Source of the DNA: DASQFD01 sp035633255
Lineage (GTDB): Bacteria; Actinomycetota; Actinomycetes; Actinomycetales; Dermatophilaceae
Assembly: GCA_035633255.1 (NCBI GenBank)
Contig: DASQFD010000059.1
Span: 1-48,329 of the forward strand
Direction: 5' to 3'
DNA: 48,329 bases
Part shown: positions 41,587 through 48,329 of the stretch, piece by piece
Numbering within the stretch: the stretch's first letter is position 1
Layout of the letters: the number at the start of each line of letters is the position of its first letter
The notes under the pieces: model-generated
What the model was told of the DNA's origin: nothing
Seen by the model: only the letters and a program-made list of their open reading frames with translations
Database searches by the model: none
Translations under genes and position numbers: made by a program

Positions 41587-42926
41587 CGACCCACACTACG
41601 GTCCAGCCGGGTCGCCAGGGCGTCCGCGGCGTCGGGGTGCCGGTCGGCGAGCAGCCCCACCGCGAAGAGGAGGTATGCCGTGTCCACCCCGGTCCGCGGC
41701 GAGCGCGGCACCCGCCAGCCGCCACCGTGGTCGCCCACGACCGCTCGGAGCACCTCGGCCCCCACCTCGGCCGGCGCGTGCCGCAGCACCCCGCCGGACC
41801 CCAGGACCAGCCCGACCTCCGCCAGGGGGCGCGGCCGCTCCGAGGGCGCGGCCGGCCGGCCGTGCCGGCGCACCGCCACCACCGCGGCGGCCGCCGCCAG
41901 CTCCCGCTCGCAGGCCCACTCCCCCGCCGACCCGGCGAGGTGACCGGGGTCGGTGGCCACGCGCACGGCATACCGGCTGGTGGTGTCGGTGAGGAGGAGG
42001 TGCTCGCGCCCAGCGGCCTCGACGACGGACTCGGCGTTCCAGCGCATCCCGAGGTCGGCCTCGACGGTCCGCGCGTGCCAGAGGGTGGCCACGACGTCGC
42101 GGTGCAGCGTCGCGTCCTCGCCCTGCGGGGTGAGCACCGAGTAGACGTCCGTGGTGGCGCCGCCGACGTCGACGACAAGGACGTCGGTGCCGGCGACCGC
42201 AGCGAGCCGCTCCACCCCGGCGAGCACGGCGTCCGGAGTCGGCGCGGTGACCAGCCGCGCGAAGGCCGGGCCGCGGGAGAGGCCCTTGCCGCCGATGACG
42301 TGGGCCAGGAAGGCCTCCCGGATCGCGCGGCGGGCACCGTCGGGGGCGACGACCCCGATCTCGGGCAGGACGTTGCCCGTGACCGTGACCCGGCGACCGG
42401 CCGTGCGCAGCAGCGCCTCGACCTCGGCCGCCGCGTCGGCGTTGCCCGCCACGACCACGGGGGCGGGCACCCGTGCGGCGGCGAGCCGTCGCGCGTTGGC
42501 GAGCAGCACGTCGGCGTTGCCCCCGTCCGTGCCGCCGACGAGGAGGACGATGTCGGAGCGGGCGGCCCGCAGCTCCCGGACGGCCGCCCCGTCCAGGGGC
42601 CCGCAGGCGACGTGCACCACCCGGCCGCCGGCCGAGAGCGCCACCCGCCGGCCGGCCTCGGCGGTGACCTCGCGCTCGTAGCCGACGACGGCGAGCCGCA
42701 GCCCCCCGCCGGCGCTCGAGCACACGAGCACGTCGCCCGGCTCGCCGTGCGCCTCCGCCAGCCGGGCGCGCACCTCGCCCAGCCCGTCGAGGACGTCGGT
42801 CGCCGCGGTCGTCGGCGACGACGCGGCGCCGAGCACCGCCCCGTCGGCGGGGTCGACGAGCACGGCCTTGGTGAAGGTCGAGCCGACGTCGACGCAGAGC
42901 ACCGGCGATCGCTGCGGGTGCCGCAC
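41583..42926 (-). CDS. glutamate mutase L (GlmL/MutL)-like ASKHA ATPase
   Basis: About 447 residues of the actin-like ATPase fold: phosphate-1 loop VLCVDVGSTFTKAVLVD near the start, LLVGGTDGGNAD in the middle, phosphate-2 VVDVGGATTDVYSVL, and adenosine loop VGLVLGSGGVLRHAP. GlmL proteins accompany cobalamin-dependent glutamate or ornithine mutases as repair ATPases, but no B12 mutase is in this window. Start uncertain: GTG at 42926 (1 nt after the metB stop) or ATG at 42974 (47-bp overlap). Co-operonic with metB upstream and the VOC gene downstream. Confidence 0.85.
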   Translation of the reverse strand: MRHPQRSPVLCVDVGSTFTKAVLVDPADGAVLGAASSPTTAATDVLDGLGEVRARLAEAHGEPGDVLVCSSAGGGLRLAVVGYEREVTAEAGRRVALSAGGRVVHVACGPLDGAAVRELRAARSDIVLLVGGTDGGNADVLLANARRLAAARVPAPVVVAGNADAAAEVEALLRTAGRRVTVTGNVLPEIGVVAPDGARRAIREAFLAHVIGGKGLSRGPAFARLVTAPTPDAVLAGVERLAAVAGTDVLVVDVGGATTDVYSVLTPQGEDATLHRDVVATLWHARTVEADLGMRWNAESVVEAAGREHLLLTDTTSRYAVRVATDPGHLAGSAGEWACERELAAAAAVVAVRRHGRPAAPSERPRPLAEVGLVLGSGGVLRHAPAEVGAEVLRAVVGDHGGGWRVPRSPRTGVDTAYLLFAVGLLADRHPDAADALATRLDRSVGR

Positions 42927-42927
42927 C

Positions 42928-44133
42928 TCAGGTGAGCCGGTCGAGCGCCTGCGCGAGGTCGGCGACGAGGTCATCGACGTCCTCGATGCCCACCGACAGG
43001 CGGATCAGGTCACCGGGGACCTCCAGCGCGGTCCCCGCGACCGAGGCGTGGGTCATCCGGCCGGGGTGCTCGACCAGCGACTCGATGCCGCCGAGCGACT
43101 CGGCGAGGGTCCACAGCCGGGTCTCGGCGCACACCTTGACCGCGACGTCCTCGCCGCCGCGGACGCGGAACGACACCATGCCCCCGAAGCGCCGCATCTG
43201 CCGCGCCGCCACGTCGTGCCCCGGGTGGTCCGGGAGGCCGGGGTAGTGCACCGCCGTCACCCCCGGGTGCCCGGTGAGGAAGTCGACGACGCGCTCGGCG
43301 TTGTCGCAGTGCCGCTCCATCCGCACGGCGAGGGTCTTCAGCCCCCGCAGGACCAGCCAGGAGTCGAACGGCCCGGCCACCGCCCCCATCGCGTTCTGGT
43401 GGTAGGCCACCCGCGCGGCCACGTCCGCGCCGCCGAAGCCGGCGCCGTCGTCGAGCCAGCGGGCCGAGACCCCGTGACCGACCACCACGGCGCCGCCGAC
43501 GACGTCACTGTGCCCACCGGCATACTTCGTCGAGCTGTGGGTGACCACGTCGGCGCCGAGCGCCAGCGGCGACTGGAGGTACGGCGAGGCGAAGGTGTTG
43601 TCCACGACGAGCAGCGCGCCCGCCTCGTGGGCGACCTCGGCGAGGGCGGCGATGTCCGCGATGCCGAGCAGCGGGTTGGTGGGCGTCTCCACCCACAGGA
43701 CCCGGGTGCGTCCCGGGTGGATGGCGGCCCGGACGGCGTCGACGTCGGCGACCGGCACGCTGTCGTGGCCCACCCCCCACGGCCGGAGGACGGCGTTCAC
43801 GAGCCGGTAGGTGCCGCCATAGGCGTCGTTGGGGACGACGAGGTGGTCCCCGGGGAGGAGCAGTGCTCGCAGCAGGGTGTCCTGGGCGGCGAGGCCGGAG
43901 GCGAACGCCAGCCCGCGCGCGCCTCCCTCGAGCGCGGCCAGGCACTCCTCCAGGGCGGTGCGCGTGGGGTTGGCGGAGCGGCTGTACTCGTAGCCGGCAC
44001 GCAGCCCGCCCACCCCGTCCTGCTTGTAGGTGGAGACCTGGTAGATCGGCGGGATGACCGCTCCGGTCGTCGGGTCGGGCTCCTGGCCGGCGTGGATCGC
44101 GCGCGTCGAGAAACCGTGGGGGGTGGCATCCAT
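42928..44133 (-). CDS. metB: cystathionine gamma-synthase / gamma-lyase
   Basis: PLP enzyme of methionine/cysteine metabolism, joining O-acyl-homoserine with cysteine. 401 residues: QVSTYKQDGVGG, YEYSRSANPTRTALE, WVETPTNPLLG, the PLP lysine in THSSTKYAGGHSD, and SLGGIESLVEHPGRMTH. Cannot distinguish synthase from gamma-lyase by eye; position near greA and mca favours the MetB of M. tuberculosis Rv1079. ATG at 44133 begins MDATPHGFSTRAIHAGQ. Confidence 0.93.
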   Translation of the reverse strand: MDATPHGFSTRAIHAGQEPDPTTGAVIPPIYQVSTYKQDGVGGLRAGYEYSRSANPTRTALEECLAALEGGARGLAFASGLAAQDTLLRALLLPGDHLVVPNDAYGGTYRLVNAVLRPWGVGHDSVPVADVDAVRAAIHPGRTRVLWVETPTNPLLGIADIAALAEVAHEAGALLVVDNTFASPYLQSPLALGADVVTHSSTKYAGGHSDVVGGAVVVGHGVSARWLDDGAGFGGADVAARVAYHQNAMGAVAGPFDSWLVLRGLKTLAVRMERHCDNAERVVDFLTGHPGVTAVHYPGLPDHPGHDVAARQMRRFGGMVSFRVRGGEDVAVKVCAETRLWTLAESLGGIESLVEHPGRMTHASVAGTALEVPGDLIRLSVGIEDVDDLVADLAQALDRLT

Positions 44134-44141
44134 GGGGTCCA

Positions 44142-44147
44142 AGGTTA
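44142..44147 (-). promoter_or_regulatory. candidate -10 element for metB operon
   Basis: TAACCT on the minus strand, eight bases, ATG at 44133; no ribosome site. Suggests a leaderless or one-base-leader message. Confidence 0.4.
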
Positions 44148-44212
44148 GGGCCCGGGGGCGGGTGGCAGAGTGGTGCCCGCCCCCTGCCGGGACCGACCGA
44201 AGGACGCGACCC

Positions 44213-44674
44213 GTGGCCACCCTGACGCACCTCGCAACGAACTACCGCGACATCTACCTGGTCGACGTGCCGCTCCCCGCGGTCGCCGACCACCCGCCCA
44301 TCCGTGCGACCCGGGTCGTCGTCCGACTCAGGAACGTGCCCGACGAGCGTCGCCGGGGGGTCGTCCAGGTCCTCCTGCGGGTGACCGGCGAGAAGCTGCT
44401 TAAGACCGAGCAGGGCTGGACCAGCTCCGGCGGGCAGGACGTGCGCGTGTACGGGCTGGCCGAGGAGCCGGTGCGCTACAACCTCTGCCGCGACGCCGTG
44501 CTGGCCAGCCTGCGACGGCACGGCCTCGAGCTCTCCGACCTCGCGGAGTCCCCCTTCCGTGACGAGTGGGAGGAGCACAGGCAGCGGGTCGAGGTCGGGG
44601 CGGTCGACCTCGGCGGCGCCGTCGGCAGCTACCTCGAGCAGCCACTCGGCGAGGACGCCGAGGACGACCGCTGA
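44213..44674 (+). CDS. conserved-looking protein of unknown function
   Basis: 153 residues, not recognised. Begins ATLTHLATNYRDIYLVDVPLP, has a central RATRVVVRLRNVPDERRRGVVQVLLRVTGEKLLKTEQGW, and a Glu/Asp-rich C-terminus. No signal peptide or membrane helix; looks cytoplasmic alpha/beta. The GTG at 44213 has AAGGA 8-12 nt upstream and codon use is typical of neighbours, so it is a real gene. Divergent from metB. Its stop codon lies inside a 14-bp tandem repeat. Confidence 0.75.
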   Translation: MATLTHLATNYRDIYLVDVPLPAVADHPPIRATRVVVRLRNVPDERRRGVVQVLLRVTGEKLLKTEQGWTSSGGQDVRVYGLAEEPVRYNLCRDAVLASLRRHGLELSDLAESPFRDEWEEHRQRVEVGAVDLGGAVGSYLEQPLGEDAEDDR

Positions 44675-44705
44675 AGGACCACCGCTGAAGGACCACCGCT
44701 GAAGG
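44671..44705. repeat. 14-bp tandem repeat over the stop of the unknown gene
   Basis: Copies of ctgaaggaccaccg at 44671-44684 and 44685-44698 and a partial third. Each carries TGA, the first being the stop codon. Confidence 0.9.
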
Positions 44706-44739
44706 TGAGCCCCTGCGGGTGAACCGCGCGGGGGCGCGT

Positions 44740-45778
44740 TCACCCGGTCCCGTGGACCGCCCCACCGCGGTCCGGGAGCCCCTTCTGCCACTCCCTCTCG
44801 TGGCCGCTCGGCCGGTACCCCAGCGCGCGGTTGACCGCCAGCATGGGTGCGTTGTCCAGGGCGTTCCACGTGCGGATCGTCCGCGGTGGGCAGCGCCGCC
44901 CGGAGGGCGCGTGCGTTGGCGGCCTTGAGCCGCAGCCCGAGGCGGTGCCCCCGGTGCTCGCGCAGCACCAGGGTGTCGTGCTGGTAGGCCAGCTCGGGGC
45001 GGTGCGGCACGACCTGGACGTGCGTGACACCGACCAGCCGACCGCTCGGCACGTGCCGCGCCACCGTCTCGACCGTGCGACGGCCCATCTCGGCCGCGGT
45101 GGCCACCTCCGCCCGCACCCGCTCGGCGTCCCACTCCTCCTCCTCGAGCAGGAGGTCGCCACCGGGCGCGTCCGTGCTCATGCGCCGCGAGAGGAGGGCC
45201 CGGTCCTCCACCCACGACTCCGGTATGCCGTCCACGCACGACTCCAGGACGTACGGGTCACCGTGGGCGGCGACCCCCGACAGCCGGCCGCTCGCGAGGG
45301 ACGCCGCCAGGGGGTCGAGGGCGAGGTCGGAGCGCAGCACCTCGAGTGCCGGGGTGTAGCCGCGGGCGGTGGCCCACCCGGCATACGGGTCCGGCCCCGC
45401 GCGCCACGCGGTCTCGGAGTGGAGCACGCTCCGGCCGAGACGGGCCGCGGTGGCCTCCGCCCAGGCCAGCAGCGCCGTGCCGGTGCCCCGCCGGCGGGCG
45501 TCCGGGGCGACTGCCACGACCACGGTGGCGGTGTCCGGGTTGTCGCGGGTGGGAACGAGAACGACGGCTCCGCCCACCACCCGGGTGCCGAGGGTGGCGG
45601 CCGCGCAGACCCGGGTGCGGGTCGACGAGCGCTCGAGCGCCCGCAGCTCCTCCTCGCCCCAGGCGTCGTGGTCGTCGCCGAACTCGGCGCGGGCCGCCGA
45701 CTCGAAGGTGGCCGCCCAGCCGGCGAACAGGTCGCGGTGCGCGGGGTCCAGCCCGGTCACCGGCTCGATGGACGTCAC
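44740..45778 (-). pseudogene. double-GNAT acetyltransferase with a frameshift
   Basis: Starting at GTG 45778, the first GNAT domain (VVAVAPDARRRGTGTALLAWAE, about 75-95) and most of a second (VLREHRGHRLGLRLKAANARALR, about 265-290) read in one frame. The family's closing block, TIRTWNALDNAPMLAVNRALGYRP, is in the +1 frame and ends at a stop at 44740. The shift lies at about 44880-44892 and looks like one extra base (for example in a GCGG run). Without it the product would be about 345 residues and complete. Either a recent pseudogene or a sequence error; the intact family resembles mycothiol-synthase-like double GNATs, but the substrate is unknown. Confidence 0.8.
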
Positions 45779-45813
45779 GGGCGGCAGCCTCGCGGTGCGG
45801 GCGCCGCCGGGCA

Positions 45814-45925
45814 AGCCGCGTCCCCGGGGAGCCGCGTCCCGGGCAAGCCGCGTCCCGGGCAAGCCGCGTCCCGGGGGAGCCGCGTCCCGGGGGAGCCGCG
45901 TCCCGGGAAGCCGCGTCCCGGGTCC
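45814..45925. repeat. 16-bp minisatellite between the GNAT and YczE-like genes
   Basis: Seven 16-bp units of agccgcgtcccgggca or agccgcgtcccggggg. It fills most of the 169-bp gap upstream of the GNAT start, where its promoter would be expected. Confidence 0.93.
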
Positions 45926-45947
45926 GGCCCCCGGCGTGGGGGTTTCG

Positions 45948-46643
45948 CTACTCCCCGCGCAGCTCGTCGGCGCCCGGCGCGGGGGGCGCCTCCGGCACCG
46001 TGAGGAGGGGCAGCGTGACGTGCACGACGGGGCCGATGATCAGGGCGAAGAGGACGGTGCCCACGCCCAGGTTGCCCCCGAGCAACCAGCCCACCGCCAC
46101 CACGGTGACCTCGATGGCCGTGCGGACCAGCCGCACCGACGCCCCGGTGACGCGGACGAGGCCGGTCATCAGCCCGTCGCGCGGCCCCGGGCCGAGACGG
46201 GCACCGATGTAGGCGGCGGTGGCCACGCCGTTGATCCCGATGCCCGCGACCAGGAAGGCGACCCGCCAGCCGAGCGGCTGCGGCGTCGGCAGCCACCGGA
46301 TGAACACATCGAGGGTCGCCCCGATGACCAGGACGTTGCTCACCGTGCCCAGTCCCGGCCGCTCCCGCAGCGGCAGCCACAGGAGGAGGACGAGCGCCCC
46401 GACGAGGATCGACCACTGGCCGATGCTCAGCCCGGCGATGCGCACGAGACCCTGGTGCAGCACGTCCCACGGGATGACGCCCAGGGCCGCCTCGACGATG
46501 AGTGCCTCGCCGAAGGCGAAGACCACCAACCCGGCGTAGAGCTGCGCCAGCCGCCGCGGCAGCCGCCGGTGCGCGAGCCGCTGGTGCGCGAGCCGGCGGA
46601 CCCCGCGCCCCCGGCTCGGCACGGGCGGGTCTGGGGGCGGCAC
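45948..46643 (-). CDS. YczE/YitT-like integral membrane protein
   Basis: 231 residues with about five to six hydrophobic helices; the first, LAQLYAGLVVFAFGEALIVEAALG, is followed by PWDVLHQGL, a hallmark of the YczE (YyaS/YczE) family. Later blocks IGINGVATAAYIGARLGPGPRDGLMTGL are also typical. The basic N-terminus contains RLAH repeats. Function unknown in most bacteria; not tied to surfactin here. Start GTG 46643 is the only one upstream of helix 1 in frame. Confidence 0.87.
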   Translation of the reverse strand: MPPPDPPVPSRGRGVRRLAHQRLAHRRLPRRLAQLYAGLVVFAFGEALIVEAALGVIPWDVLHQGLVRIAGLSIGQWSILVGALVLLLWLPLRERPGLGTVSNVLVIGATLDVFIRWLPTPQPLGWRVAFLVAGIGINGVATAAYIGARLGPGPRDGLMTGLVRVTGASVRLVRTAIEVTVVAVGWLLGGNLGVGTVLFALIIGPVVHVTLPLLTVPEAPPAPGADELRGE

Positions 46644-46820
46644 CGCGCCACCGTAGACCAGCGCGGGGCACCGTCAGGCCGGGCTGCCCCGGCTGGGCCA
46701 CGCCCCCGGGCTGGGGTCAGGAGCCGGGTGGGGGTCACGCGCCGGCTGGGGTGCCGTGGCCGGCCGTTGCGGCGGTCCCGCACCCAGCGGGCTCCCAGCG
46801 CGGTCTGTGAGACTGGGACC

Positions 46821-47516
46821 ATGTCGCTGTTCTCCCGCCCGAAGACGTCGATGCCCTCCCGCGAGCAGGCGCTCTCCGGCCGCCCCTCCCGCCCGTATGC
46901 CGTTCCGGCCACCCATGAGGTGCTCGGCACCCCCCTCGAGGGGCCGTGGGCGGACGGCACCGAGGTGCTGTACGTCGCGATGGGCTGCTTCTGGGGGGTG
47001 GAGCGGATCTTCTGGCGCCTGCCGGGTGTCGTGTCGACGGCGGCCGGCTACCAGGGCGGCCTCACCCCGAACCCCACCTACGAGGAGACCTGCACCGGCC
47101 TGACCGGCCACGCGGAGACGGTGCTCGTGGCCTACGACCCGGCCCGGACCACCCCGGAGCTGCTGCTCAAGGCCTTCTGGGAGAACCACGACCCCACGCA
47201 GGGGAACCGCCAGGGCAACGACGTCGGCACGGCATACCGCTCGGCGGTCTACTGGACCACGCCGGAGCAGGAGGCGGCGGCCCGGGCCACGAGGGCCGCC
47301 TTCGAGGAGGTCCTTCGCGCCGCCGGCCGCGGCACGATCACGACCGAGCTGCGTCCCGCGAGCGAGGCGGGGCCGTTCTACTGGGCCGAGGGCTACCACC
47401 AGCAGTACCTCCACAAGAACCCGGGCGGCTACTGCAACCACGGCCCGAACGGCCTCACCTGTCCCGTCGGCGTCGCGAACCTCCCCGCGCAGCAGGACAT
47501 CGCCCCACCGACCTGA
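46821..47516 (+). CDS. msrA: peptide methionine sulfoxide reductase MsrA
   Basis: Reduces methionine-S-sulfoxide in proteins. 231 residues: catalytic Cys56 in YVAMGCFWGVERIFW, GYQGGLTPNPTYEETCTGLTGHAE, FWENHDPTQGNRQGND, and C-terminal recycling cysteines in GGYCNHGPNGLTCPVG. N-terminal 40 residues match longer MsrA forms. ATG at 46821; two octamer motifs inside. Divergent from the YczE-like gene. Confidence 0.96.
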   Translation: MSLFSRPKTSMPSREQALSGRPSRPYAVPATHEVLGTPLEGPWADGTEVLYVAMGCFWGVERIFWRLPGVVSTAAGYQGGLTPNPTYEETCTGLTGHAETVLVAYDPARTTPELLLKAFWENHDPTQGNRQGNDVGTAYRSAVYWTTPEQEAAARATRAAFEEVLRAAGRGTITTELRPASEAGPFYWAEGYHQQYLHKNPGGYCNHGPNGLTCPVGVANLPAQQDIAPPT

Positions 47517-47670
47517 CCGGGACCCCGACGCCGCCCTGACGACGCGCGGACGTCCCGACGGTGTGGCCACCCTCCGAGATCGCGCCCTGCCAGCGCGACC
47601 TGACCCAGGCGCGCCCTGCCCCAGGCGCGCCCTGCTCAAGCGCGCCCGGCGGCTCGGGGCGGGCGCGTCC

Positions 47671-48329
47671 TCAGCCCGGGGAGGGGCCTTCGGCCAGCGC
47701 GTGCGCGGTGTGGGCGGCCAGGGCGTGCCAGTCGTCCCCCGGGCCTGAGTGGCGCAGCAGCGCGACGGTGATCGCGGCCGCCCACGCGGCAGCACGTCGC
47801 CACCCGGCGGCGTCCACGACCCCCGCCGCGTCCACCCGGTGCCGGAAGGCCGCCCGCCCGGCTGCGTCGAAGGTCAGCCACGCCGTGGCGAGGTCGCTGG
47901 CCGGGTCGCCCGCCGTCACGTCACCGAAGTCGACCAGCGCGGCGAGCCGCCCGTCGCGCACCAGCACGTTGTGCGGGTGCGGGTCGCCGTGCAGCCACAA
48001 CGGCGGCCCCGGCCAGGTCGGCGCAGCGAGCCCGTCCCGCCAGGCGCGCTCGACCCCCGCGGCCACGGCCCCCCCGAACGCCCGCTGCGCGAGGGTGAGG
48101 TAGGGGGGCGCCTCGCGCGCGCGCTCGGCCAGCGGCACGCCGCGCCACGGGTTGGCGGGCGCCTGCGGCGGCGCCGGCCGGTGCAGAGCCACCAGTGCGG
48201 CGGCCAGCGGCTGGGCGTATGCCGTCCGCTCCCCGACCGGCACCGCGGCCAGCACCTGCCCCGCAAGCCAGGGGACGACGTTCCAGGACCACGGGTAGCC
48301 CGCACCGGGGCGGCCGCGGAACACCGGCA
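47671..48329 (-). CDS. aminoglycoside phosphotransferase (APH) family protein, 5' end outside window
   Basis: Partial kinase-fold protein; the window ends in its N-lobe (PVFRGRPGAGYPWSWNVVPW). The catalytic loop LWLHGDPHPHNVLV and the metal motif LVDFGDVTAGDPASDLA are complete, so it should be an active kinase of the APH/choline-kinase superfamily, acting on an unknown small molecule rather than necessarily an antibiotic. The 3' half ends LLRHSGPGDDWHALAAHTAHAL. Confidence 0.9.
   Translation of the reverse strand, partial: PVFRGRPGAGYPWSWNVVPWLAGQVLAAVPVGERTAYAQPLAAALVALHRPAPPQAPANPWRGVPLAERAREAPPYLTLAQRAFGGAVAAGVERAWRDGLAAPTWPGPPLWLHGDPHPHNVLVRDGRLAALVDFGDVTAGDPASDLATAWLTFDAAGRAAFRHRVDAAGVVDAAGWRRAAAWAAAITVALLRHSGPGDDWHALAAHTAHALAEGPSPG

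Noticed and set aside
47560..47670. Repeat of cgcgccctgc motifs after msrA
   Set aside because: Short, irregular copies in a 154-bp gap between convergent genes; too degenerate to call an array.

Overview
The window is chromosomal DNA from a very high G+C actinobacterium. Third codon positions are almost all G or C, GTG starts are common, and the actinobacterial markers include a WhiB3-type regulator, a mycothiol-conjugate amidase (Mca), a GuaB3 paralogue, a His-tailed GroEL1, a DUF4307 protein and a PIN-PhoH (PhoH2) protein. The mix of genes suggests a Micrococcales/Intrasporangiaceae-like organism, but this is inferred from memory of gene neighbourhoods, not from a search. I see no rRNA, tRNA, CRISPR array, prophage or insertion sequence.

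Layout. (1) 1-4.2 kb: the 3' end of an ABC exporter converges with and overlaps a ChoD-like GMC oxidoreductase, which is translationally coupled to a GabD2-type aldehyde dehydrogenase. (2) 4.3-11.3 kb: a DUF305 lipoprotein, the IMP-dehydrogenase paralogue guaB3, an MFS exporter, a P1-family self-processing peptidase, guaB and whiB3. (3) 11.4-19.2 kb: a small S4 protein, groES-groEL1 with two CIRCE operators, a THUMP-like methyltransferase, a ribokinase/nucleoside hydrolase salvage pair and an LpqI/NagZ-like lipoprotein. This stretch is dense in minisatellites. (4) 19.3-28.3 kb: two minus-strand gene runs, alr - alpha/beta hydrolase - tsaE - tsaB - rimI - tsaD (tRNA t6A synthesis and D-alanine supply) and glmS - acpS - nnrE/D. 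(5) 28.4-39.1 kb: coaA, a PAS-GAF-PP2C phosphatase, a transglycosylase-like exoprotein, phoH2, uppS, a hemolysin-III-like protein, mca with a small membrane protein, a DUF4307 protein, greA and ilvA. (6) 39.3-48.3 kb: a DrrAB-type ABC exporter, metB - GlmL-like - VOC operon, an unknown gene, a frameshifted double GNAT, a YczE-like membrane protein, msrA and a phosphotransferase cut by the window end.

As I recall, regions 1-4 parallel M. tuberculosis choD-guaB3-guaB2-whiB3-groEL1/ES-gcp-rimI-alr-glmS, and regions 5-6 parallel its metB-greA-DUF4307-mca-uppS-coaA-phoH2 block. Most genes are therefore conserved housekeeping. The unusual signal lies at nucleotide level. An octamer, GTATGCCG (and its complement CGGCATAC), occurs 36 times by my hand count, where base composition predicts one or two. 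It forces rare codons (TAT, GCA, ATA) in several reading frames, shows no clear strand bias, and is twice arranged as an inverted pair, one of them an excellent hairpin between groES and groEL. The window also carries about a dozen short tandem-repeat arrays, several inside genes and always in multiples of three there. At least nine start codons lie 6-8 nt after a TANNNT -10 element, which suggests frequent leaderless transcription.
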